Positions 27,846-37,793 of a stretch of 64,000 nucleotides of DNA are shown here, in pieces. The notes below the pieces were generated by a model, which did not search any database, was not told the DNA's origin, and was given only the letters and a program-made list of their open reading frames with translations. Both the position numbers and the translations under genes were made by a program. This DNA comes from Pseudomonadota bacterium (GTDB taxonomy: Bacteria; Myxococcota_A; UBA796; UBA9615): assembly GCA_024229515.1 (NCBI GenBank), contig JAAESI010000048.1, positions 124,001 through 188,000 on the forward strand, given 5' to 3'. Numbering within the stretch: position 1 is the stretch's first letter; each line of letters opens with the position of its first letter.

Positions 27846-29188
27846 GGGATCCCCCAGTAGTTCCGCATCGTGGGGCCGCGGTTCTGGATCCAGTTGCGCA
27901 GCGAGCCGCGCGCGTTCCACAGATCACCGCCGCCGCAGGGCAGCTTGGGATCGGCCGCCGCTTCGTTCCACGTCGCGTCGTCCCACGCCTCGAAGCGCTG
28001 ATCCAGCTCCTGCTCCTCGAGGAGGTTCAGCAGCCCTTCCATCGCCTGCGCGATGCCTTCGCTGCACTCGGCGTCGTGCACGCAGGCGTGGGCGAGGAAG
28101 CCGCGCGGGTTGTCGTAGGAGAACTCCCACGGCCAGGGCATGAAGGCGTAGTCCAGATCGTAGGAGATGAACCGGGCGCGCCCGTCGATGGGATCGAAGT
28201 AGACGCGGTTGTTGTTGGTGTTGAGCACGTAGCCGTCGTTCTGGCCGATCCACTGCTCCGCCGCGAAGTAGATGTAGAAGGCCTCCATGTCGAAGACCTC
28301 GCTCATCGCGTCGACGAAGCCCGGTTCGTAGGCCGCCGCGGCGAGCACATCAGCCACGCGCGCGAGGTCCTCGTGCCCCACATCGACGCCCTCTTCGAGC
28401 TGGTACAGGTCGACCAGGTGCGGCACGAAGTCCAGCAGCTGCACCTCGGGCAGGCCGGGCTCGTGCCAGAGGTAGGCGCCGTCGTAGAGCGTGCCGGTGC
28501 CGTCCTCGAAGAAGCGGCGCAGGAGCCGATCGTCCTCCGGTTCGATGGTGTTGTAGACGCCGTAGTAGGCGTCGTTGACGTACACCTCGCCGAAGCCGGC
28601 GCGGGAGGCGGGGATGCCCGCGAGGCTGAGCACCTCGAAGCCGAGCTTCTGCTTCAGCCCCGAGCAGTCCACGACGTTGTTGTCCAGCGACAGCGCCTCG
28701 AGCCCGTCCACCCGGCGCCCGGGCACGTAGCGGTTGAAGTCGATCTTCCACTTCGGCTTCTCGCCAACGGTGCGGAAGGAGCCGATGCGCCCGCGCAGGC
28801 GGACCGCCACGTCTTCGATGCGGCGGCCGTCCAGGACCACGTCCGCGGGGGCCCAGTCGTACGGCGACTCGGTCAGCGCATCCCACGACGAGCTCGGGAG
28901 CTCGATGTGGATCTGGACGAACCGGTCACCGGGGAAGAAGGCTGCGCCGTCGTCGGCCGGGTCGAGGTCGAGGGTCTCCTCGGACACCACGGGCTCCCCG
29001 GTGGGGTCGGGCTCCGCGGGGGTCGGTTCGACGTCTCCCAACGAGCCCGATCCGGAGTTGGTGCACGCCGCCGCCCCCGCCAGGAGGCAGCTGAGCGCGA
29101 GCAAGGCTCGGACCGTTGGACTCGTCGTCGAACTCCACGTGGAAGATGCTGCGGACGTGTCCCAGTCCTCGCCCGCCGTCTCGATCAT
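27842..29188 (-). CDS. CotH-type kinase lipoprotein
   Basis: About 448 residues. A lipobox is seen in LLALSCLLAGAAAC, but the N-terminal extension before it (IETAGEDWDTSAAS) is long and acidic, so the true start is uncertain. The CotH domain is clear: FVQIHIELPSSSWDAL, VAVRLRGRIGSFRTVGEKPKWKIDFNRY, LSLDNNVVDCSGLKQKLGFEVL, FGEVYVNDAYYGVYNTIEPED, and the active-site region FISYDLDYAF with its DxD. CotH proteins are atypical secreted protein kinases, known from Bacillus spore coats and common in surface proteins of many bacteria. Coupled to the LTD gene. Confidence 0.8.
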   Translation of the reverse strand: MIETAGEDWDTSAASSTWSSTTSPTVRALLALSCLLAGAAACTNSGSGSLGDVEPTPAEPDPTGEPVVSEETLDLDPADDGAAFFPGDRFVQIHIELPSSSWDALTESPYDWAPADVVLDGRRIEDVAVRLRGRIGSFRTVGEKPKWKIDFNRYVPGRRVDGLEALSLDNNVVDCSGLKQKLGFEVLSLAGIPASRAGFGEVYVNDAYYGVYNTIEPEDDRLLRRFFEDGTGTLYDGAYLWHEPGLPEVQLLDFVPHLVDLYQLEEGVDVGHEDLARVADVLAAAAYEPGFVDAMSEVFDMEAFYIYFAAEQWIGQNDGYVLNTNNNRVYFDPIDGRARFISYDLDYAFMPWPWEFSYDNPRGFLAHACVHDAECSEGIAQAMEGLLNLLEEQELDQRFEAWDDATWNEAAADPKLPCGGGDLWNARGSLRNWIQNRGPTMRNYWGIP

Positions 29189-29301
29189 GCCTTGCGGCGC
29201 CCTGCTCATCCAGTCGAGTCTGTCCAAGTGACCCCGGGTAGGCTCTTGACACCACGCGAGCGTTTGAGAACCTTGCACCCGGACTCTTGCTGGAGGACTC
29301 C

Positions 29302-29967
29302 ATGGCTCGTTTGCTGTTTCTTTCGCTCTGCCTCCTCGCGTTCCCCCTGACGGGCTGCGGGACGGGCGGTCTCCCGGACTCCGAACTGATCGACGACGAC
29401 GACGACGACGACGACGGAGTCGAGCTCCCCGAGGAGATCCCCAGCGATTGGCTCGGGGGGATGTCCGGCGAGATCATCAACCTTCGTGAGTACACCAGCG
29501 GGCTGCTCGCGGACACCGACTGCACCGAGGTCTACGCGCTCAACGGCGCCAACGTGACCGACATCGTCCCCGAGCCGTGCCCCACCTGTGACGCCGTCTT
29601 CAACGTGTTCATCACGTCGAACGACGAGTGCGCCGGGAGCAGCGGCCTCGGCAGCGAAGGCCAGTACGGCTTCGAGCTGCTGCAGGCCGAGGGCGAAGCC
29701 ATCCTGTGGACCTGGGTCGACGGCGGCTGGGGCCAGGAAGACGGCTGGGAGGCGTTCGCGACGGGCACCCTGACCCGGGACGACGAGCTGCTCACCCTGG
29801 ACGTCGAGCTGTCGTGGGCCGACGAAGACAACGGCGCCGAGTGGGGCGGCAACAGCACCACGGAAGACCCCTGCGGCTGGTGGAGCAACCGCTGCAACTT
29901 CGACTCCTTCTTCGATGTCGCGGCCACGATCGAGTTCGAGATCCTCGAGGAAGAGACCACCGACTGA
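29302..29967 (+). CDS. Lipoprotein with Asp-8 linker
   Basis: A 221-residue lipoprotein with GGAGG six bases before ATG 29302. The signal ends FPLTGC, followed by a linker with eight consecutive Asp, then a beta-rich domain (SDWLGGMSGEIINLREYTSG, CPTCDAVFNVFITSNDEC) with two Cys pairs that could form disulfides. No known family. It is divergent from the CotH gene. The Asp run probably acts as a flexible or calcium-binding spacer like those in other surface proteins of this window. Confidence 0.65.
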   Translation: MARLLFLSLCLLAFPLTGCGTGGLPDSELIDDDDDDDDGVELPEEIPSDWLGGMSGEIINLREYTSGLLADTDCTEVYALNGANVTDIVPEPCPTCDAVFNVFITSNDECAGSSGLGSEGQYGFELLQAEGEAILWTWVDGGWGQEDGWEAFATGTLTRDDELLTLDVELSWADEDNGAEWGGNSTTEDPCGWWSNRCNFDSFFDVAATIEFEILEEETTD

Positions 29968-30012
29968 GGACACCCTGATCGCCCCTGGCACTCAGCTAGG
30001 CCGAGTAGTACG

Positions 30013-30429
30013 GTGCCTGCCGTGGCCCCCGAACCCCCTCCTGCCCAGCCGCCCATCGGCGTGCGCGGTGCCTCCCGCTGGGTGCGCATTGCGCTGCGAT
30101 CCATCCACATTCTGGCGTTCTCGGGGTTCGTCGGAGGGGTCGCCTTTTCGGTGGACGACGCCCTCCTCGCGCCGTGGACGGGGGCCTCCGTCGCGACCGG
30201 GCTGGCGCTCGCGGCCTCCTACATCGTCACCGACGGCACTCGCTTCCTGATGGAGCTTCGCGCCTTCGCGCTGTACGTGAAGATCGGCTTGCTCATCGCC
30301 GTGTTCGAGGCCCCGGAGTCGGCCCGGCTCCCCCTCCTCGTGGGGATGGTCCTCCTGGCCGGCTGGTCCAGCCACATGCCCGGGGCGTGGCGGTACTGGT
30401 CGCCCGGCAAGCCGAAACCCTGGGCCTGA
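30013..30429 (+). CDS. Small integral membrane protein
   Basis: A 138-residue protein with about four hydrophobic segments (IHILAFSGFVGGVAF, ATGLALAASYIV, FALYVKIGLLIAVF, LPLLVGMVLLAGW) and a His near the first helix. The start is GTG 30013, which has no strong ribosome-binding site. No family is recognised; the short four-helix form suggests a DUF-type inner-membrane protein. Confidence 0.5.
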   Translation: MPAVAPEPPPAQPPIGVRGASRWVRIALRSIHILAFSGFVGGVAFSVDDALLAPWTGASVATGLALAASYIVTDGTRFLMELRAFALYVKIGLLIAVFEAPESARLPLLVGMVLLAGWSSHMPGAWRYWSPGKPKPWA

Positions 30430-30528
30430 GGGCACGCAACTCGTCGAGGTGGTGTCACCGCCCCGTCATTGCCGCTCCCGGGGGAGCGTCACCAGGCTCT
30501 TTGGGTACCCCAGCCCAAGGAGCTCTCC

Positions 30529-31370
30529 ATGCCCCCGCGATCCAAGCCATCTGCTCTGTTCCTCCTGTGCACCGTGCTCGCCTTTGCGGGCTGCGCGACC
30601 AGCTCCGGGACCCCTGAGATCGATGGCACCTCCCTGAACGGGTGGTGCAGCGTCGAGTCGAATGACTTCAGCTTCTTCGTGACCAGCATGGCGGGCCTGT
30701 GGGCGCTGTCCGGCGACGACGTCAGCGACATGGACGGCGGCTTCGGCGGCAACTTCGGAGGCATCGAGGGGGCGGACGAGATCTGCGCCGCCCTGGGCGC
30801 CGCCACCGGCCACGGCGACCGCGACAGGCGCGCCTTTTTGAGCGCCACGGACGACGGCGGCGGAGCCCAGGTCCACGCCATCGAGCGCATCGGCGAAGGC
30901 CCCTGGTACGACGCCAACGGGCGCCTCGTCGCCACGGGCATCGACGGACTGCTCGCGGACTCGCGGCCCGACGGGGACGCCCAGACCGTGGACGACCTGC
31001 CCGACGAGTGCGGTGTTCCGATCTCGGCCCTCGGCGCCGCGCACGACGTCATCACCGGCTCCAACTCCCAGGGCCGCCTCGACAGCACCAGCCTCGCGAC
31101 CACCTGCAACGACTGGACGGCGGACTCCGGCGCGGTCGGCTCGGTCGGCGGCAGCGGCGGCAACACCGGCGTCGTGCAGTGCGGTCATTCCTTCCCCCGC
31201 GAGGCGGGAGGCCCCGGGCCCAGCGGCAGCGCGAGGAGTGGATGAGCGACCACGCCGTGCCCGGCTGCGACCGCGGCGTGAACCTCGTGCAGAGCGGCGG
31301 CGGTGAAGGCACCTCGTGCATCGGCTGCGCCGGCGGCTACGGCGCCATCTACTGCTTCGCCGCGGATTGA
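30529..31370 (+). pseudogene. Lectin-like secreted lipoprotein, frameshifted near its end
   Basis: AAGGAG lies five bases before ATG 30529; the signal ends LAFAGC. The body (GADEICAALGAATGHGDRD, AFLSATDDGGG, IERIGEGPWYDANGRLVA, HDVITGSNSQGRLD, CNDWTADSG, CGHSFPR) belongs to a family of myxobacterial secreted proteins with a C-type-lectin-like or endostatin-like look. After CGHSFPREAGG the frame ends at 31245, but a shifted frame continues EEWMSDHAVPGCDRGVNLVQ and CIGCAGGYGAIYCFA to 31370, which is the expected C-terminus. The shift lies near 31205-31220 in a G/C run, so an indel error is plausible. Confidence 0.65.
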
Positions 31371-31422
31371 TCCGCGGACCCTTCGAGCAGCAGCAACCCC
31401 ACCCTCGACGGAGCCGACGACC

Positions 31423-33630
31423 ATGACCAGGCCGACCCCCTCGCTTTGTGCCCTCGCGCTGTCGCTGAGCGTGTCCCTCGCCCTCGGAGGATGTGCCTCC
31501 GGGGACGAGTGGGCCTGCCAGCTAGCGGATGAGACCCCCGACGCCGCCGCCCAGCTCGGTTGCGCCGAGGACTTCGCCCAGCTCGCCTCGGAGCCGGTGG
31601 ACACGAGCATCCCCGGAGCCCGCTCCGTCAAGACGATCGTCGATCTGGTCGACGGGGGATCGCTGACCTTCCAGGACAGCGTCGCCTACCCCACCCACTA
31701 CGACTACGCCTCCACCTTCCTGGGGCTCTCCCCCCTGCCGTTCGTGGGGAGCCTCGCCGAGTTCAACCAGACCGAGTACACCTCGCCGACCCGCCGCTTC
31801 CTCCTCGGCGCCGTCACCCACTACGAGGGGCCGGACGTCTACGTCTACGAGATCGCCCCCTACGACGCCGCCGACGCCGCGATGGTGGAGACGGCGTGGG
31901 ACGCCATCACGGCCAACGGCTGGTTCGGCGAGGAGTTGCTCTTCCACCCCACCTCCGACGCCATCGCCGCGGTCGCCGCCCAGCTGCCCGAGCGCATCGG
32001 CGTCATCACGACCGACGAGCTGTACGAAGGCATCGACTACCAGCCGCTGAACCTCGCGGAGTCCTACGGGCTGGTCCGCTTCATCACCGCGGACGAGCTC
32101 GAGGACGACGCGGCCACGTTCCGGGACATCGTCGTGCTGGACCACGTGCCCAACGACATCTCCGTGGTGATGGGGATCATCACCAGCGAGTTCCAGACCC
32201 CGCTGTCCCACGTCAACGTGCTCAGCGCCAACCGGGGCACCCCCAACATGGCCCTGCGGGATGCCTACGACGACCCGGATCTGCGGGCCCTCGACGGGGA
32301 GTGGGTGCGCCTCGAGGTGGGCTCCTCGGACTACGCCATCACCGCCATGACGCGCGAAGCGGCCGACGCCTGGTGGGACGCCAACCGCCCCGACGAGGTG
32401 CAGATGCCGGGGGCCGACCTGACGGTCACGGCGCTCACGGACATCGAAGAGGCGGTCGATCTGAAGTCCGGCGGGATGCGCGAGGCGATCCAGGCGGGGA
32501 CCCGCGCCTTCGGCGGCAAGGCGGCGCACTACAGCGTGCTCGCTCGCCCGCGCCGGGCAGCCGGTGGTCTACCTGGCGAGCTCCAGCCTGGTCTCCTCGG
32601 GGGAGCGGGTGCTCACTTCGGCCCAGCTGTTCGCCCTCGGTGAGGCGCTGACGGCCATCCGCACGACGTTCGCGGAGGCCTACGCCACCGATGACTGGTG
32701 GGCGATGGACGTCGAGTTCAAGCTGGAAGACGACGGCAGCTGCGTGGCGGCGGCGGCCTCGCTGGTGGGCTGCCCGACGGTTCAGACGGAGCTGGTCGCG
32801 GACGACGGCTACGGGTACTGCGCCCAGGAGGACCGCATCGGCGGGTTCTTCGTCCAGCCGGAGGACGCCTGGACGACGATTCAGGGCACCGTCGCGGACG
32901 CCACCAACCCGACCGACGTGTTCGACGTGACGATGTCCGAGGGTGACTGCGAGCTCTGGTACCCGCGGGTCCTGTTCTGCGATCCCGGCTGCGCCTCGGG
33001 CGAGGTCTGCGACGTCGACGGCGCTGCGTGGCGGCGGCGTCCAACCAGGACCTCGGCTCGGTCGAGCTCCTGGGCCTGGCTGACGACGTCTCGATGGACG
33101 CCATCGCGCCGGTGAATGTCTACAGCTACGCGGGCGAGCTGGGGTTCCCCGCCTTCGAGCCGGGCGATCGCATCGATCTCCTGGTCGACGGCAGCTCCGC
33201 GGCGGTGGCGGTCGGCATCGACGATCTCGTCCCCCTGGACACGGAGTTGGCGCTGGACGGGGGGCAGGACGCGACCCTGACCTGGACCCCCACGGCGGCG
33301 GACGCGGACACGCGGCTGCGGGTCACCGTCGACATCGCCAACCCCGGCGGCACCCCCGCGAAGATCGTGTGCGAGGCGCCCGACGCGGGCGAGTTGGTGA
33401 TCCCCGCGGCCCTCGTCGACGGCCTGCTGGACATCGGCTGGTCGGGCTTCCCGAGCGTCACCCTGATCCGCCAGAGCTCCGATGCCGTCTCCACGGACGA
33501 GGGCTGCTTCGACTTCGCGGTCCGCTCGCTGGTGGCGCTCTCGGTGGAGATCGACGGCCTCATCTCCTGCTCGGACAGCGACGACTGCCCCGACACCCTC
33601 GAGTGCCAGTCGGACCTCACCTGTGGGTAA
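31423..33630 (+). pseudogene. PEP-utilising/PPDK-like lipoprotein with internal deletion and frameshift
   Basis: The signal ends LALGGC. The first part contains a swivelling PEP-utiliser domain with its His motif (TPLSHVNVLSANRGTPNMAL) and the start of a PPDK-N ATP-grasp domain (GGKAAHYSVLAR). At about 32541-32556 the frame changes and the text resumes at GQPVVYLASSSLVSSGE and WWAMDVEFKLEDDG, which in relatives lies at the far end of the ATP-grasp domain. I estimate 250-350 residues are missing. A second shift near 33020 (GEVCDVDG to CVAAASNQDLGSVELL) leads into a C-terminal secreted domain that ends at 33630. The gene as given cannot make a working enzyme; it may be a collapsed assembly. Confidence 0.65.
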
Positions 33631-33694
33631 TCGCCATCCCTTTGACTTCCGGCCCGCTCGCGGGTCTTCCGAACGACCCCGTACGGAGCCGCCC

Positions 33695-34996
33695 ATGTCC
33701 CGCCCCCTCGCCCGAACCCTCACGGCGGCCTCGCTGGCCCTGCTCGCCCTCGGCGCCTCTCCCTCACCTCGTGCCGATGGCGTCCCGGTGCCGGCTCCCG
33801 AGGTCGAGCCGGCGCCCCGGTCGACGGCGCTGACCGGGGCGCCGGCTGGCCGATCCCCGACACCGGGCAGAAGGTGTTCGAGTTCTCGTACGGCGACCCA
33901 TCCGCCGGCGACCGGATGATCGACGCCCAGTTCGCCACGAGCACGCGGTACGTGGCCACGACGATGGGGGGGCGGGCGACGATGTTCGGCGTCAACTTCG
34001 CCGACGGCCGGATCAAGGGGTACCCGATCGGGTCGACCGTCCGGGAGCCGAACGGCAAGGGCTTCTTCGTCCTGTACGTGCGCGTCGGCAGCGGCGTCGG
34101 CACCCACGATTACGTGGACGTGGGCGACGGCACCGTGACGGACCGGGCGACCGGCTTGACCTGGACGCAGGCGGACAGCGGCGCGGCCGGCACGGCGGGC
34201 GTGCTCACCTGGAAGGAGGCGCTGGCGTGGGCTGAGGGGTTGGAGCTGGGCGGGCACGACGACTGGCGGCTTCCGGACGCCAAGGAGCTGCAGAGCCTGG
34301 TCGACTACGGCCGGTCCCCGACGACCACCGGCTCGGCGGCGGCCGACCCCGTGTTCGCGTCGACGCCCATCACCGACGAGGGCGGCTTCCCCAACTTCGC
34401 GTCGTACTGGACGAGCACCACGCACGTCGCCGAGGACGGCCGCGGGCGGGCCGCGGTCTACGTCAGCTTCGGCGAGGCGCTGGGCTGGATGCGGGACCGT
34501 CGCACGGGGCTCCGCGAGTTCCTGGACGTGCACGGGGCGGGGGCGCAGCGCAGCGACCCCAAGACGGGCGACGCCTCCCGGTTCCCGTACGGCCGCGGAC
34601 CGCAAGGTGACGTGATCCGGATCCGCCACCTCGTGCGCGCCGTGCGCGGGGGCGACGTCACCGAAGGCGCCGGCGAGCCTCCCCCCGCCGCGATCGGTCC
34701 CTTCCGGCCGCGCCCCGTCCAGCGTGTGGACGAGGACCGCGTGATGGAGCGCCCCGACGAGGACGAGGACGGCCGCCGAGGGGGCCGGGACGGCGGTGGA
34801 GACCCGGGGCGATCGGCCCCGCCCGCCGCGCGAGGCGATCGACGCCTGCGCCGACGTCGAACCGGGCGGCACCTGCTCCTTCGAGGGCCGCCGCGGCGAG
34901 GACGTCGTCGGGACCTGCGAGAGCCTGGGGGACGTAGTCGCGTGCAAGCCGGAGGGGGGCCCGCCCGGCGGCGAGCGCTCCCGACCGCCCCGGTAG
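33695..34996 (+). pseudogene. DUF1566-type surface protein, two frameshifts
   Basis: A signal-peptide frame starts at ATG 33695 (LLALGASPSPRADG). The main domain lies in another frame from about 33811: GWPIPDTGQ, GDGTVTDRATGLTWTQ, GHDDWRLPDAKELQSLVDY, YWTSTTHVAEDGRG, HGAGAQRSDPKTGD, IRHLVRAVRG, the standard DUF1566 (Lcl C-terminal) pattern. The C-terminal region shifts again near 34780-34800 to give EAIDACADVEPGGTCSFEG and GTCESLGDVVACKPEGG, ending at 34996, which matches the usual Cys-rich tail of these proteins. The three frames form one gene of about 430 residues. Two single-base indels in GC-rich runs would explain it. Confidence 0.65.
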
Positions 34997-35000
34997 GGCG

Positions 35001-35837
35001 CTACGTCTCCAACTGAGCGCGGAAGTGCTCGGAGGTCTGCGCGAGCTTCTCGACGTGGGGCAGCACCTTGCCCCGCTGCACCTCGGGGAGCTGGCCGAAG
35101 TCGGAGATCAACTCCTCCGGCACGTGCCGGAACGAGACGCTGATCCGGCGGACCTCGAAGTTGTCCATGCGGATGCTGAGCTTCGGTTCGGCGCCGCTCC
35201 GCACCCGGGTGACCCGGTGGTAGAGCCGGTGCTTGTACTCGTCGCCGCTGAAGATGCTGACGGAGCGGTGGCGGGTCCAGACCCCCGGGCCGGGCTCGTC
35301 CGGCCGATCCGGATGGACGAACTCGAGCAGCCCGGGCTGTCCGATGTTGAACACCACCACGGGCCCCGGTTCGAGGTCCTGGTGCATGCGGAGGCGGGCG
35401 TAGTCCCGCGGCGTGCCGAGGCCGACCTCGCGGCCGAAGTAGTTGATCAGGCAGGTGTTCGGCAGGCCCGGCAGCTCCGCCGGCAGCTCCTCGCCGTGCG
35501 CCTCCCTCAGGTGGGTGCGCAGCCGCTCCAGGATGGTCTGCATCACTTCCGGAAGCGGCTCGGCGCGGACGCATCGATCCTCGCGGTAGTCCGGCTCGGC
35601 GTAGTAGCCCAGGCAGGCGAACTGCCAGGCCCCCAGCCAGTACACCGGACGGGTGAGGCGCCGCCAGTGGCCCTCGCTCCGGAGGTGCTCGTCGCGCCAG
35701 TGCCGCTTCTCCCAGATGGGGACGATGTTGGCGAAGTACTCGATCAGCTCCTCGGACTCCTCCTTGGTGATGACTCGGGGGAGGTAGGAGAGACCCGGCA
35801 GGTCGATTCGGGTGCGTCCGTCGGAGGGGTCGGCCAT
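35001..35837 (-). CDS. AlkB-like 2-oxoglutarate/Fe(II) oxygenase
   Basis: A 278-residue soluble protein. The iron-binding HxD is in LRMHQDLEPG, the distal His in YKHRLYHRV, and the family hallmark RxxxxxR in RRISVSFR; CLINYFGREVGLGTPRDYARL matches the usual N-Y-Y substrate loop region. AlkB enzymes remove alkyl groups from nucleic acids by oxidative demethylation. It has no signal peptide. The stop is four bases from the convergent DUF1566 gene. Confidence 0.75.
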   Translation of the reverse strand: MADPSDGRTRIDLPGLSYLPRVITKEESEELIEYFANIVPIWEKRHWRDEHLRSEGHWRRLTRPVYWLGAWQFACLGYYAEPDYREDRCVRAEPLPEVMQTILERLRTHLREAHGEELPAELPGLPNTCLINYFGREVGLGTPRDYARLRMHQDLEPGPVVVFNIGQPGLLEFVHPDRPDEPGPGVWTRHRSVSIFSGDEYKHRLYHRVTRVRSGAEPKLSIRMDNFEVRRISVSFRHVPEELISDFGQLPEVQRGKVLPHVEKLAQTSEHFRAQLET

Positions 35838-35901
35838 GGGGCACTACCTACATCGGCCGCTCCGGGCTGGCCATGGCGCTTACGGGGTGGTTCGGTTCCT
35901 C

Positions 35902-37773
35902 CTAGGGAGCCCAGACCTCGCCCGCGCCGGGCTCCAGGACTCGGTTCCCTTCACCGGAGGTCTCGCCCGAGATGAGCTCGGTGCCGCCGGGCCCCGGCAG
36001 GGTCAGGAAGGCTTCGGTCATGTTCAAGAGCACGACCGTGCCGTCGTCGAACCGCCAGGTCGTCGGCACCTGGTCGTTGTTCTCGGCGAGCTCCAGGATC
36101 GGTCCGGCGTCCAGGCCGCTGACGAAGGTGAGGGGGTCCTCCGGCACGGGCGTCTCGCCCCGCAACCGGGTCAGGGCCGGGTTCAGCGCCAGCTCGAGCC
36201 GCGCCGGGTCGAGGGTCGGGAGGTCGTCGCCGAGCATCCAGGTGCCGCCGGAGATCGCGTTGGCGGTCACCGCCCCCGTCGCCTCGGCCTCGGTGAAGGG
36301 GTCGCGCACCATGATCTGGTCGGGGTCGATCCACCACCACCGGCCGTTGCTCCAGCCGCGACCGGCCGACGCCCGCGCCTGCCAGCGCACGTATGCCCGC
36401 TGCGGCCGTCGGTCGAAGCTGAACCCGATGTCCGCCCCCGTCCGGAACGACTCCGCGTACCCCAGCGACGGCAGCAGCGGCGCCCCACAGGCCAGGATCC
36501 AGGCATCGCCCGCGGCCTCCCGGAGGATCTCCATCGCCCGGTGGTACGCCTCGGTGCCGGTCACGTCCTCGTGCCGCTGCCCCTCCTGGGCCCCCGCGTA
36601 CAGGAAGTCGAACTTGAAGTACTCCCAGCCCTCCTCGACCCGGTCTCGGATCGTCTGCGCGAGCCACGCCGCCGCGTCGGGGTGGGTCGGGTCGAGCACC
36701 GCGTAGTCGCCGGTGTTGATGTTCGTGAAGACCAGCTCCTCGCCGTCGGCGTCGCGCACCCACCAGTCGGCGTGCTCCTGGTAGGTCAGCGTGCTGCGGT
36801 CGACGTACAGCGGCGCCATCCACAGCCCGGGCGTGAGTCCGGCCGCCGAGATGTCGCCGGCGAGGGCGGCCATGCCCGAGGGGAAGCCGTCGTCCGCGGT
36901 CCAGTCACCCCACACCTGCTGCCAGCCGTCATCGATCTGAAACAGCGTCACCGGCTCGCCGTCGGCCGTTTGTGCGGCCTCCAGGTTGGCGCGCACGGTG
37001 GCCTCGGTGATGTCCTCAAAGTAGTAGTACCAGGTGGCCCAGCCCACCGGCGGTGCGCCGGGAAGAGGCCGCGGAGAGACCCGTTCGGCGGCCGCATCCG
37101 CGTAGCTGCCGTGCAGCGCCCAGGCGTCCTCGCCGGCTCCGATCACCAGCGGGTCCAGCTCCAGGCTCCCGCCCGCCGCAATCTCGATCGCCTCCCCGCG
37201 GTGACCCCAGACGGCCCACGCGGTGTCCTGATCGAAGGCGACGAAGAGCTTCGTGCGGAGCGCTCCCTGCGCGCCCAGCAAGAGCGACGCGCCGTCCGGC
37301 CGCCCGACGAGCCCGACCCACCACGAGGTCCCGGCCTTCTCCTCGATGACGGTGCGCGCATCGCCGTCGCCGCCGACCTCGGGGACGCCGTCGGCGTCCA
37401 GACTCAACTCTTCCAACCCGATGACGCCGGAGTACGACCACGACTGGTAGCCCTGCCGCCACAGCACCGCCGCCTCGGCCCCGGCGGTCTCCCAGGCTCC
37501 CTCGAGCACCAGCCCGGTGAACGTGCCGCCGGAGGCGGACGTCACGGTCGGCACCCACGCGCCGTCGCGGAGCTCGAAGTCGACCTCGAGGCCGCCCTCA
37601 CCGAGCAGCCGCGCCCGGAGGTCCAGCGAGGCGCACCCCTCGGCGGTCATCGTCAGGTTGGCGCCGTCCCAGGCCTCGGCTCGCTCGCCCGCGCAGGGCA
37701 GGGGCGGCTCTTCGGACGGGCAGCCCAACAGAAGCGGCGTGATCGCGAGCAGGGCCCGGTTCCAGGTGATCAT
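35902..37773 (-). CDS. GH36-like glycoside hydrolase lipoprotein
   Basis: A 623-residue lipoprotein (signal ending PLLLGC). An N-terminal beta-supersandwich region is followed by a TIM barrel with LFQIDDGWQQ, GLWMAPLYV, YFKFDFLYAG (the Asp of KFD is the expected nucleophile) and FRTGADIGFSFD, which may carry the acid/base Asp. These are alpha-galactosidase (melibiase, GH36/GH27) signatures. The enzyme would act on alpha-galactosides or related glycans outside the cell. It is convergent with nothing and lies just upstream of the AlkB-like gene on the same strand, with a 64-base gap. Confidence 0.8.
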   Translation of the reverse strand: MITWNRALLAITPLLLGCPSEEPPLPCAGERAEAWDGANLTMTAEGCASLDLRARLLGEGGLEVDFELRDGAWVPTVTSASGGTFTGLVLEGAWETAGAEAAVLWRQGYQSWSYSGVIGLEELSLDADGVPEVGGDGDARTVIEEKAGTSWWVGLVGRPDGASLLLGAQGALRTKLFVAFDQDTAWAVWGHRGEAIEIAAGGSLELDPLVIGAGEDAWALHGSYADAAAERVSPRPLPGAPPVGWATWYYYFEDITEATVRANLEAAQTADGEPVTLFQIDDGWQQVWGDWTADDGFPSGMAALAGDISAAGLTPGLWMAPLYVDRSTLTYQEHADWWVRDADGEELVFTNINTGDYAVLDPTHPDAAAWLAQTIRDRVEEGWEYFKFDFLYAGAQEGQRHEDVTGTEAYHRAMEILREAAGDAWILACGAPLLPSLGYAESFRTGADIGFSFDRRPQRAYVRWQARASAGRGWSNGRWWWIDPDQIMVRDPFTEAEATGAVTANAISGGTWMLGDDLPTLDPARLELALNPALTRLRGETPVPEDPLTFVSGLDAGPILELAENNDQVPTTWRFDDGTVVLLNMTEAFLTLPGPGGTELISGETSGEGNRVLEPGAGEVWAP

Positions 37774-37793
37774 GAGGCGACTCTAGCGGTCGC

